Below are positions 47,862 through 59,900 of a stretch of DNA of 64,000 nt, piece after piece. The notes below the pieces were generated by a model. That model made no database searches. It had not been told where the DNA came from and saw nothing but the letters and a program-made list of their open reading frames with translations. A program made the translations under genes and the position numbers. The stretch spans positions 1 to 64,000 of the forward strand of contig RPFO01000256.1 of NCBI GenBank assembly GCA_009746045.1, in the 5' to 3' direction. Within the stretch, counting starts at the first letter, position 1. Each line of letters starts with the position of its first letter. Origin of the DNA: Mesostigma viride. Lineage: Eukaryota; Streptophyta; Mesostigmatophyceae; Mesostigmatales; Mesostigmataceae.

Positions 47862-48464
47862 TTAATTAATTGATTGTAAGGAAAGCCATCCACTATATAA
47901 TGCATGAGAGGACATAAGACACAACTTCCGAGAAGGAGGGGTGACGTGCCCTCCTTTGTACTGGATCATGCCGGCCACCATCTGCTTGAAAGAGGCGCTC
48001 TCAGCCGCATTGAAGGCAATGCCGTTCTCGATAAAAAATTCGGCAGCCAGCAGCTGGACACCTTTCTCGTCGACGGGAACCAGCCATTTGGTGATGCTCA
48101 GCTGGCCTTTGGTGGGAACCGACGACAAGTCAGCCGGCGCAGCCCCTCCCATCTCCGTCATTGCCCTGTTCAAATTGTGCTGCTTCTTGGCGTCTGACTG
48201 CTGCGACTTGTTGTTATACATCCTGAGAAACTTGCTCCGGATATTCGGTGGAATTTTGTCGCAGGGTAACATCCCTTCCCCTGCGATTCCGGCAAAGTGT
48301 GCACGGACTCGGAATACGCTGATTGCCCCCGCCCCGTATGAGAACTTCTTGTTGCAAAATGAGCAGAACTTATACGACACAAACTGCGTTTTGTTACTAA
48401 CAGCATCTGTGACTGCTTCTTTCTTCTCGAGAACGAAATCCCATTCAGGCCCTTTCTTCCTCAT
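47862..48464 (-). pseudogene. Truncated hAT-type transposase: BED zinc finger and N-terminal region only
   Basis: The 200-residue frame begins MRKKGPEWDFV. It shows a BED-type finger (FCSFCNKKF ... VRAHFAG) followed by the characteristic PCDKIPP segment and later FFIENGIAFNAAESASFKQM. hAT transposases share this order. The RNase-H-like catalytic core and the C-terminal hATC dimerisation region are absent; the frame ends at 47862 near TTAATTAA. An upstream in-frame GTG at 48491 exists, but the ATG at 48464 fits BED proteins better. Gene-like sequence on this strand stops here, so this is a decayed or captured fragment, or a domesticated BED protein. Confidence 0.75.
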
Positions 48465-48491
48465 GGCTGCAAATCGAAAATGGCTGCACAC

Positions 48492-51400
48492 TGTCGCACA
48501 GTCGCACTGGCCTCGTCGTCGCTATATTGCATTACACCGTCAGTAGCACAGCTGGCATTTGCTGGCACACTGTTATTATGCGTGATGTACCTAGTCCTAG
48601 CTGTCTCCTACCGGCCAAACATTTTGCAAGGCTTGCGCTTTATGAAAAGAACTGTACGCATCTACTTCTAGTAGTAAAAATCTCAAATGTGCAGTGAGCG
48701 CGCCGCGCCCAGAATCTGGGCACCGCGCCAGTGCCCGCTGCCCGCTGGTACCCCCGAAAAATTCTAAGTCCAAACCGCGTGGTCAGACGTAAAATACGCG
48801 TAAAATACGTCGAGGCCCATAGTATGCTTTATCCCGCATTTTATCGCAAAAGTGCGGCGTACATAAAAACCCGGCCTTCGGGTTGGTATATCACAACCTC
48901 ACATATATGCAGGGTAGGCCATGTATAACTGCCGTCAAAGTCAGGGGGGTCAAGACGCGCGTTTTCATTTTTGGTGGTAGAATGTGCATTTTGAATTATG
49001 TTATAAGACCTAGGCACCTACCACTTCAGGGATGATAAACAATTAGTTGCTGAACAGTTTGAGCCATTGGGGTCATCATTTGGGTGGGTATACCAGCAGT
49101 TACACCCAGTACAGCCCATAGGGGTACCGTTGGTAAAAAGCAACCAAGGGGGTAGGGGTGGGCATACTACCTACTAATATAGCCACCAACCATGCCAAAC
49201 AATACATTTCCCTTCCACAATGATGGGGAAACATAACTGCATCATCACACTGCCCTTACATGGCACCTATGTGCAGGTGCTACCTTGTCCATGCACGTAG
49301 GTAACGTGGTACGGATACCCTACGCAAGGCATGCATTCTAGGAGGCAGCCACCAACAAACTAGTGATGTTGAGCCTATTTCAGCCTGCCCTAGTGTTAAT
49401 CATCCCACGGTCCTAAATTTAGGACTTTGTCCTAAATCGTCCTAGTGGTCACTATAACCGAGGTACCGGGGGGGGGGGGTCACTATATGGACCGTACCCC
49501 ATGTGGACCGTACCCGGCATGATGTACCCGACCCGTGGTACCGGCACATGGTACCCGGATTCCGTACCCGGGTACCGGGTATAATGGCGGGAAAGTAGGT
49601 ACCTCGACCAAAAATATAACCGATTTTGGAGCGAAAAAGTGGGTGCGGGAATGAAGTGAGGTGGATATGGCGACCTGACAATCGTGGCCGGCGTTTTCAC
49701 GTGCGTTTATCATTTCGGGCGCCCAGTAGCAAAAACGAAAGGTTGTTAGTTATGCTTAAAGGCTGTGAATATTTTCTGCGCAAGTTTTTATGTGTAGCGC
49801 TGTATCACAGCGGCACAACACAAATGGGTCGCAGATCGCCTGCTCGCGGAGGGTCGATTTTGGCACAAACATGTTAGTGTATTAGCAATGGTGGTGCGAA
49901 TCAAGCCAGGAAATTTTTGTGGACGATTTTTATTATAGTCTGGAGTTTAGAAACGGAGTATTTGACATGGGAGCGCCAGGGCCGTGATATTCTTGCCCGA
50001 TTTCCATTGTCGACCATGTTTTAGGGACGTTCAGGCTGGGCAGCGAGCGCACCTTATAGGTCTTCACTTTCGGTATTTCTTGGACCTAGAACGCAGCACA
50101 AGCGTGGTTTATATCATTGTCGAACCGGTTGGCCAGCTTTGGTGCGCTCAGCTCTCGGAAAGCTGACCTCGCTGCGGATTTCAGCGACTTTTTTGCAACC
50201 ATCTGGAATGAGGCGACGTAAGTAGCAGGTAAGTGCCGGGTTGTCCTAGATCATGAGTGTAACTGGCAACGCTGTCGTGGTGTTTTGAGTCAGCCAGCTA
50301 TGCCTAAAAAGAGGGGACGCTCTCTGTGCACATAACTGTCACACATAGTTGGTTTACGTCATACAATTTTTTACGTCTCTATCTTCGTCGTCCGCTGCAG
50401 CTAAAACACACATGCGTAAGAGCAGTTTTACTCATGTGTTAGTTATAAACCATGGTCCTATGGCCTGCAGTCGTTCAGGGTGTTCTCAGACAGTATATAC
50501 AGTATGGTTTACGTGTTACATGCACCCTGAATTCGCTCACAAAGCGTTGCATGTTAGCTCAACGTTGTTTTGTAACTTGATTTGGCTGCATTCATGTGTT
50601 AGTTGCAATGCAAATGCAATGTTTTTTCATCGCTGGGTGGTGGCCAGCATGTCCGTGATGTCAAAGAAGGTTTGGCATATGCTTAGAGAAAGTTTACCGC
50701 AAGGGGTGGGCCATGTTCAAGCCGGGCAACCTCAGCAACCATGCAACCCTATATTGCATTACCTGCACCATCTGTGACACCGTTAATCACGCGTATATAG
50801 AGAGGCAGCCACAGCAGGGTATGGCCTTGTTATACGCTGCCCCGCCATCCCAAGGCCTCGTAGGGTCCCCTAGCGCTTGTAAGATGCTCAAGGGACCGTG
50901 TGGATAGCATGGTCATGCGTTGACAATAATTGGTCCTAATGGTCCTAAAACCCACATTTTGGCCAAATTCGCGCTTTGAGGTCTGGCAGGTGGCAGGGCC
51001 CATTCATGCACTAAATGTAATTATTTGACCCCAGGTTTTTGATAGAAACTAAAAAAGTGTGTTATCTGTCATGGGCACGAATGCCAGGGTCAAATTTTAA
51101 TGTTTGCATATATATTTTTTAATTCCACTTGGTCCTAAATTTAGGACTTTTACTGGGAAGATGGACACTAGCAAGGATAAACTAGGCCTAAGCTGCTATA
51201 GCTTGCCAGGTGATGGCCAGCACACCTGGTGGCACATGCTGTCAATGGGAAGCTTTTACTCACCAGTTACGTGCTTGATGATGCCACAGCGACCAGCCAA
51301 CTGCCTCACACTCATGCAATATGTGTATGGGAAATGTATAACAAACATATATGGAGGTATTCAAACCCATACAGCCTCTAAAACTTATCACCATCACCCT

Positions 51401-51718
51401 GTGGCAGGTCAACTGACTGAGGGAAGCATCTAAGAAGGGTGTTTTAGAAAGGGGCCAGGCCAGGGTCAAGAAAGAGCATGAATAATGAAAAAAGAATGTG
51501 CTACACAAGCTAGAACGTATATATCAACGTCAAACATCGATAGGAAAACGATGCCAGGCATGGATGGCGTTACCTTGGCCCAGGCGGTGGCCGCAAAATG
51601 GCGCATTTCGGCACACCAAAGTTGTGCAGCATGGTCGCTGGATTCGGCGATTTCTGGCCACCCTTGCACGTTTACGACTACTATGTATCATAAAAAGTAT
51701 AAAGAACCGATATATCCT
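48492..51718. other. No gene recognised; contains a GTACC-rich repeat patch
   Basis: At 49430-49610 there are about ten short gtaccc/ggtacc motifs with a 12-G run (for example gtacccgggtaccgggtata), partly palindromic. Elsewhere the short frames (for example 50349-50777 plus) show no motif. Confidence 0.5.
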
Positions 51719-52214
51719 TTAAAATACGCCGGAAAGGTATTGCTGTCAACGTTTCTATCGTCCGGCCTGATCGCAGTTTTTTCCAGCAAGAACGCTGCCG
51801 ACACCTATCAAATGGCATTCCCGCGAACCAGAAATTGGCCTGTATGATCTTTAGGACGTATAAAATCAATATCCTAAGTTTTTGTCAGAAAATTCGAACG
51901 AAAACGTAAATGCCATGCGTGGGCGCAAGCCGCCATGGCCAGGTCGTCGTTTTCCGGAATGCACGTTGTACGTGAAAAAGTACCCTGACCCCTTGTACTT
52001 TGACCGGCCAGAACACCTCTATAACTTTGTCAGAAGTATGCAAACCCATATACCATGCTTTAGAGTATTTTATAATAAACTTTCGATCTTCTCAGCTAAA
52101 CTTTTCCTAATTCTCAATAGTTTTCGCGGCATTTGGTCGCCCGAGAAGGGGCCGATGCATCGGCTGGAACTCGATTTTTGGCGGAAAATCGGCCGCAAGA
52201 CCATTTAGGGGTTA
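51719..52214 (+). mobile_element. TTAA-bounded ~495-bp element, copy 2
   Basis: Second copy of the 45813-46305 element, same orientation, with the same TTAA ends. Single-base differences and small indels are scattered along it. Confidence 0.75.
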
Positions 52215-52482
52215 ATGATGTCTGTAAATAATAGCACACGGTCAGTCGGCCAACTTGCCAAAAGTAATAAGACATTGTGCCAGAAACAGACATCTTGCCT
52301 ACTCGTGGTAGGCCACCATGCAATATTGATCTACATGAAGCAAGAATCCATACGGGCTGCCAACAATGTGGCTAGCGTGCAGGATACCATGCATGCCAGC
52401 AACCCGACCCAGCTTCCCTAAACCATTAACACATATGGTACGGTGGCTGGCCAGCAGCAGCCTGCATGGCTAAATAAGGCAT

Positions 52483-52782
52483 TTATGTGCATCGCGAGCC
52501 ACACCAAATACCCCGCAACCTGCGACGTAATGCCTCCGGCGGCCTCTTGCACTCGCTCACTCTTGCCTCCTTCGCGTACGTAGCGCCCATGATATGGCGG
52601 GTGCTAGCCTTGCTCGGGTGGTAGAACCCGAGAATTTTGCATCCAAAAGTGTGCACGTCACTTAGCTTGTAGTTACCTGTCGGCTGCCCTTTCTTGTTGA
52701 GAGTCTGTTCTTTCACGATGTGTGTCCAGACAGTCTCGAATACGGCCTGCATCTCGTCGGCCCAGTCATCATCGTGTTCCAT
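52483..52782 (-). other. Unrecognised 99-residue open frame
   Basis: The minus-strand frame MEHDDDWADEMQAVFETVW ... YKLSDVHTFGCKILGFYHPS has protein-like composition, unlike its surroundings, and might be a transposon-protein fragment. I cannot assign it to a family. Confidence 0.3.
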
Positions 52783-55700
52783 AGACCCACACCATCACCG
52801 TCGCTAGCCATGGTGCCTGGATGTCAATTGTGCTACGATTAAATGTTAGGTGCCAGATGCGCGCCCTCGTTGGCAGACAACATAACTTCGTCACCTTATT
52901 TCCTCGTCCTTCGTCTCCTACTAGACCCTAGTCCGACACGCAGCAATCTGCAGCAATGCACGTACAGTCGTACATGCACGGCCAGCTTGGCACCTGCATG
53001 TCGTTTATTTGTCGCGGAGTTCCAGGTCGCCTAGATACAGTCTAGTTCCGGCTCCACGTGCCGTCCAAAATGATGCCAGAAGCTACTTCGAACGCGGTTC
53101 ATACGCAAAAAATACGCAATACGCAAAAATTACGCAAAAAATACGCAGTGCGTATTTTTTTTCCCATTTTCATACGGAAATCTTGCGTATGGCGTATAAT
53201 ACGCGCCATACGGCGTATTATACGCCGTATGGCTGTTCACTGCATCCAGGCGTGCATTTCCGAGAAAAACTTCACGCTTTTGTCGCGGCATACCTTCGGT
53301 GTTCCAAGCCGTTCACCGCTCCCCGAAATAGTCTTATGACTCGCTTTTATAGCATTGTGGGTTCGCGTCCGCCATCTCCGCCGGGTGCTGACACAAGATG
53401 TTCGCGCTGAACCTGGACTGCAAGGTCGCCCGCTACCGGTTAGCTGTGCGTATTTAGCAAGCTCTGGATGATATTGTCATGGTTTTGGTGCAGGAAGGTG
53501 CTGTGGGGGGGTCTATCTCACCTCTTTACCTAGCTTTCCTCCTCCTAGCTTGACAGCTAAGTTTGCATCAGGAAGTCATGCTTGTTGACAAAGCTCGATG
53601 GATGTCAACCTTGGGATATGCTGTGAAGGTGTTAGCATGCTTGCTTGAAGAATTGAATGCGTATGTGTGCAAGCCATGGACATTTTTTTTAAGGGCAGTA
53701 GGTAGCAGCCACGTTCTTATTCAATTGTGTCAGGACGTCTATGTTGCCTTTACTGCACTCTGTCCTAGAGGAGTTTGATGCCACTGTAGATGACTATGAC
53801 CAGTGGGGTGGTGAGGATGGGCCGGTGTGCTGGGGTGAGCCTGAAGGGCATCTTGGATCACGTGACCCTTAGGCAATCATGCCAGGCTGTGCAGTTTATG
53901 GCTTGTGATGTATGGATGCAGCGGGTGAGGCAGGTTGTCGTTGCCGTGGCCTGTGTTAGTGAACTCTATCATCTTTTAACTTACCCAAAGCCCCCCTAGA
54001 CCTAAACTGCCTCGCCTTCTTTGAGGGGTTGCCTTCTTTGAGGAGTGCCATGTCTTGAAAGGTTTGTTGGGGCCCTGGCATTTCAGAGTAGGTTGAGGTG
54101 GAGAGGGGTGGCACACTGCTAGGTGATGGCAGGGCCATCCATGTGATGCACCTTACGTTGGGATGGGGACCATGCATTTGTTCTTGTTGCTAGCATGGGC
54201 AGGGTGAGCGGCTGGGAGTAAGGTGTAAGTGCTACTTGCGCCACTGTCCGAAAGGGGAGCTCCATGCGGTGGGCAAACAGCGTTGCAAGCGTACACTTAA
54301 CACAAATGTGGTCTGATGCACTCAGCTGACCTGCCATTTCTCTTGATGCACCAAACCACACTAAAGGCTTGATATAGCCGGTAGGAAATGCATGTGCATG
54401 CAGTGTCAAAAGCAGAGAGGGACATTGTTAGCACATGAGTGTGATTGTAAACCGATGAGTGTGAGCCTCCCCGTGCCATCATGCATTTTACACCTATTTT
54501 TGGCAATCCCCCATCATGCCGCAGTTATGCACCGCCTATGCAAGGGGGATGAATAGACAGTTATAGGTGTGTTGAGGGATGAGATAAGGGTAAACATGAG
54601 GAGCCATGCAGGCTAAAAAGGAAGGGCGATGTCAACAGTGTGTTTGCCCAGATTTTGATGTCAGGAGGGGCTGAAAGATCAGTGGCCACGATAAACCTAG
54701 GTGGATTACATGAGAGATGACACGACCATGAGAGGGTGGTAGATGAGTTCAACTGAGAAGAGCTAGCATTACATGCACAGATTCTTAATGACCTATGGAC
54801 TGTCCAAGGGTTGGAGTTCAGTGCACGTTCCAAAGACTATGATGAGCATGACGATGATGGCAAGGGGGCGGGGGGGCGCAATTAGGACAGGCACTGATGC
54901 AGAATTATGTTGTACAGCAGCTAGGTGCTGAGCTCAATTGAATAGCAGCCCAAGCCACTGCTGTCCTTGATTGCGCTTTGTATTTCCATGTAGCAGAGAG
55001 GCACCTGGCAGATATATATTTGGATTAGCTGCTATAAGACACGCACAGCAGGGGTGCCCAGCAGAGTGGGCCAAGTACTGCAAAGGAGATTGTGTGTGCT
55101 GCCGAGCGGGGCCCGTTTAGAAAAGAGACTGGTCAGCCGACAGGCACGACTGGTCAGCCAAGCTCCCCTTCTTGAGGCTTGTAGGCACTATGGTGCTTGT
55201 TCCGAATGCCAGCATCTACTGTGATTGATGGTGATTTTGTCCCTTGATGATCGCTTTTTTAGTCTGTGTTGGCTAATGTATCCAGCCCCAGTGGCATGTA
55301 TATGAATCCCATGACAGCCATGACGATAATTGAGTGAAGAATGCAAAGTTTTCCAAGACAATGGCGCAGAATATGGAGTATTTTTGCAAAAATCGCTCTA
55401 TTTCTGCTTGCATCCGTCACTTTTAGTGGGCCGGCAGTGGTCCTAATATGTCCAACTTGTGTTCTAGTGTAAATTCAAGTATTGTGCTATTAATGTGACG
55501 AATTTTGGCATGATTGGGCCGCATATGTGATGGCAGGGGCTTCATAAGTTTGAAAATAATGCACTAAAACGGTGTTTTGGCTCATGTATGCCAGAATTAT
55601 AGCACATAGTTTGGTCCTACATTGCATACTTAAGGACGGTTTTTGTCTTTGGATGTAAATTAATAAGCATGACCATTTCCAGCTGAATTGGACTACATTT

Positions 55701-56232
55701 ACTACTTGTGTGTGGCTGCTATGCCTCCTTATGCCTGGAAAACATCTTTTGTTGCACTTTTCCACGTCACGGTTTGATGCTAAAAATAAGTCAGGTGGCC
55801 CCCCTATTTATGTGCTGTGAACAGGGTCCTAGGGGGACCTTAAGTCCAGAAAGGCACCCCGATCTGACTAAATGTGTGGGAGATATGACCCCATGTAACC
55901 AAAAAGGCCATTTTTAGGTGATGTGTACCACGAATTTTTCGGCGCCAAAAATATTCGCGCCGGGACCGTCCCCTTTGGGTTAATTAATTAGTTAATAAGT
56001 GCAGCTAGGAGGAATAAGAATGTCTTTTTTTGGCACTTTTAGACCATTGTGTATTTCTGTATATCACCCTCAACATGTGGTGGGATGGACCCCCACACAT
56101 CTCATTTACATGCCAAAATGATCTCTTGGGTCCCCCTAGGCAGCCCTGCGTGTTATTCCATAAGATGGTTTTAGGGGGTCTGGCATGGGACCCTCACCTA
56201 ATCATAACGGGCACCTGATTAATCAATTATTA
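52783..56232. other. No gene recognised; contains self-complementary TACGC motifs
   Basis: At 53100-53260 tandem (a)aatacgc motifs lead into near-palindromes such as gcgtataatacgc. This resembles, in inverted orientation, the cluster at 47145-47260. A short palindrome-like patch (cggcgccaaaaatattcgcgccg) lies at about 55939-55962. I see no convincing exon. Confidence 0.5.
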
Positions 56233-56416
56233 ATTAGGAACATAACTCCGTTGGGAGTATATGTAGCACATAGCCCAGAGAAGGGGCATATGAGCCTATA
56301 ATACATTCTAAGCTACTTCCAACAAGGGTGGGAATGTAAACAACACTTGCTCTAGGTGCACTAGGGCACCTGCACCCCCCAGAGTCTCTGTGCACTAGGG
56401 CACCTGATGGGGGGGA
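56233..56416 (+). repeat. Interspersed repeat R, copy 3
   Basis: It follows attattaattag and begins gaacataactccgttgggag, matching copies at 15089 and 44564. Its right part has an extra duplication of the gtgcactagggcacctg block. Confidence 0.88.
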
Positions 56417-56459
56417 GTTACCCCCCCAAGTGGTTGGAATTTTTTTTACAATCGTATTT

Positions 56460-56692
56460 ATCGAAACACACGCCCTGATCAAGCATGCTGTTTCCGGCCC
56501 CACCGTCCAGGTCATCTAGTCGCTCTACACGTAAGCCAGCCATAATTTCAATGCACAAGGATACACATTTCCATCACCATTCATCTTCATCATCCTGAAC
56601 GTCTCGAAAACGCGGAAAAGATAACGGCAGGCTCGAGCTACCATGGTCCGGATTCTCCCGATTTCTGGCCTACGCTGGTTGTCTCCTTGATA
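56460..56692 (+). mobile_element. Foldback-family half element
   Basis: It contains cgaaacacacgccctgatca, ccgtccaggtcatctagtcg and agctaccatggtccggattc, then the end tggttgtctccttgatat. This corresponds to the inner ~230 bp of one arm of the 28421-29618 element, without its partner arm. It directly follows repeat R copy 3. Confidence 0.88.
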
Positions 56693-56944
56693 TTTATGGT
56701 CCCCAATCACCATTGGATTTTCACACATGAATAAGTATGGTTTCTAGAAGAGTGCACTTTTGGACCGCCATGTTCACTTAATTCTACTCGTAAATTATTA
56801 CTCATCAGATGTTATAAATGTGCGGCACCATAGTTTCACTGAAGCCTGTTGGACCATTCGATTTCTACTCGTAAATTATTACTCGTTGGGTTTGATGCAT
56901 CGCCACGTCGTCAATTGAAAACGTGGCCCCAATGGGTTGCGAAG

Positions 56945-59900
56945 TTAATCTATTTCAACCTCCTCGTTTGCGTCCGCATCGAGGACTTTGTGTACGTATT
57001 CTTCACCACCCACAAGCTCATACATTGATTCAGCTGGGACAACTGTATTCCCCGAGCGCGCAACAGGGCTTGAAGCCAGACGAGTTTCTCTCTCAAATAC
57101 ATTTGTGGCACTCGGGGCATTTAGGTCGGTTGCGGCTGCATGATCCTCAACCTCCCCCCCAAACGATTCCCCGATGTCGACGGGAGCCGATTCCCATGGC
57201 ATGGTTTCACCTTCGGCACGTGCTTCATCATCATCCCCTCCTCCCATGATGTCAACAAACTCTTCCGCACTTGCCATGACCACATCCTCTTCGTCATTCG
57301 CAAGGCTAACACCAAGCGATGCTCCATCATCCTTTGCTTCACCACCTGCACATGTTGTCATAACCATGGAATTTACTTGCAACGCACCGTCCCCCAAAAC
57401 CATGCGTGCCTCGCTTTCTGTCCCCGCTTGAGTTGTCACTCCTACCCTCACAGCTTCTTGCCCTGGAGGTGCCATCATGATGCCACCACGGTCACAGGTT
57501 GGCTCGGCAGATCCACGCACATCGACATTAACCGAAGTTGGGGAGTCTCTTGGAGTCTCCCCCGAGAGCTCTCCGTGAGAGCCAACTGTAACATTCGAAG
57601 TGTCTGAGACCGCACCACCCCCATCATGATTGCCATCATCGCCTGGGGCATTTGCAGAGGTTTGATCCTCAAATAGCATTGGGATCGGGGCATCCTCATC
57701 GTGAGGGCTTCCCATATTGAGACGTGATTGCGTCTTTCCTTCAACCCGTGCATCCTCCACGTCCTCTGAACTCAAATGCTGCGTTCCCTTGCGGTCATCG
57801 CCGACATCGATGACAGTCAATGGCATCGTTGTTCTCTCGCTAACCACATCCACCTCAAATGGGACTCCCATTCTCGAAACACCTGCATCCCTTGAGGCAT
57901 CGCCCTCTTGTCCCTCCACCAAAGAGGTTGCCTCACGAAGGCCATCACGAACATCCGCCGCCGGTACCTGCTCCTCGTCCCGTGGACTAGCGGTATCGTG
58001 CCCAAGACCCTTGTCAATGATGCTCGCATCTGTCTCAAGTTGACTGGGAAAAACACCACCGGCCCCCGTTACTTGGTCGGCTTCAACTGGACCGTTGGCT
58101 CCAATTGTCATTGTCGTTACCGCAGTCGCCAGCGGTTCCATCAAATGCGAAGACAAGCTAGCAACTAGCTCAATCCCCCTTGTCGCGTTAGCGTCAGGGG
58201 CACCCTCAACTACTCCTTCCAACGGCGTCTCCTTGTTAATCGCAATGTTACCTTCACTGCATCCTGCCGCACTGTTTGCCGCTGCCGTCAACCCCGTCCC
58301 GCTTGCATCGATCATTCCTCGCGTTCCTGCCCTTGTTTCCTCGACCTCTTGACCGACACCCTCATGTGCCTGTTGTCCACGCGCCATGGCCTCATCCTCC
58401 CTAAGTGCTTCCTCCAATGCCTTCTCCACCTCTGCCGCAACCTCGTCTCCTTCCGCATCACTGCTGGTGTCAGAATGTGCATCCATGCCCTGCTTTAACA
58501 TTGTTTCTGTCATGACTCCCCTGCCCACAGCATTATGGAGCCCCGTATTTGGAATAGAAATAGGCAATGCTCCGAAATCTGTGGCGGTGCCGGATGATAC
58601 AAGGGGCACCACCTCCGCACCCCCCCCGCCAATGCCGTCCCCTGCAAGCTCAATGTCATCGCTCATTGTAGCACCGCCCGCACTGATAACGGACGCAAGT
58701 GGTGCAGGCGCCTCCAACCCCGTGTTGGCACCACGATCATCATCCCTCGAACTCTGTGGAATGATGTCCACGGCATCTGGCCTGCTCGCCTCGGGTACTA
58801 CAGGGTCCACAGCACTCGTTGCTCCGTTGTTTGGCTCAGTTATGCGACCCAAAACCGCTGGGGCCGCCATGTGCTGCCCACCATGTGGTTGTGTGGCGGC
58901 ACCATCTGGGCCCTTGCCTACCTGCACCCCGTGCAAAGGCACACGTTGTTGCATTGATGCGCCCCCATTATGTTGCGCTAGCACAGTTTGGCTGGCCGCA
59001 CCCATTCCAGTAAGGCTCGCACCGCCATCGCTGGCTGCGACGCCGCCATTGGCCCCATCCAACGACGCGACCACACCATCGCTCAAAGTCACTGCCCCGA
59101 GGTCAACAAGTGGCAACAAACGTGTACCTCCCGGCCCGCCCCTCACCGAAGGCAAGGTGTCACTGCCATCCACCACAATCGCCCGTGCAGTTGACGCATG
59201 CGGAGCCATCCCAACGTGGGCATTATCCACCACCCTTGATGCACCCGTCACGGAGCCTGCCACGTTCGCACCAGCGTGTGGCGATGCCTGGCGCTGCGCC
59301 TGTTGCTCGAATTGGGGTTGTTGTACTGGCAAAGTCGGCAGAGACGCCGAGAACATGTCCGCGTACGTTCCCAGTACTGACGCCAACGGGCGTTGTCGGC
59401 CAACCCTGTTGACATCCCGAAGCTCAGCGTTAGTCTTTGCATCCAACGCCTTGATTTGTTCCAACAACCGAGCTTGTGCAGAATTGGCGAAGGCCGTGAT
59501 TTCCAGATTGTACTCGTTGACTAGACGCGTAACCTGCAAACATACAAGGCCACAAGTCAACATCAAAAGTGGTAAGCTTTATGAAACTACTGTAGTCACA
59601 ACATGCTTTAGGTAAAACACCAACAATGGCATAATTTATCTTATAGCATAGTTGAAGAGTGAAAAGCTTGCACATTGCACAAACATCTTCAAGAATGGGC
59701 CACAAAGTGCTTGTTGGAATACATGCAGAAGTGCATGGGCTTACAAGAGAAAAAAAGCACAGAAGCATAGAAATATAAAAATGGAGCTTGCTTATGTCCC
59801 CTAAATCAACCAAGCCAAACCATGCATGGGAATATGGGTACGCATAGCCGCACATTAGACGCACATGCACATGATAGGAAACAAACATGGTGAACCCATG

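Noticed and set aside
53399-53458. Short ORF starting MFALNLDCKVARYR
   Set aside because: Only 19 codons before a stop, with no splice-compatible continuation seen.
58386-59615. 409-codon plus-strand ORF opposite the AT-hook gene
   Set aside because: The minus strand has splice-compatible exons, a coiled coil and an AT-hook. The plus frame is a Ser/Pro/Thr-rich shadow of GC-rich codons.
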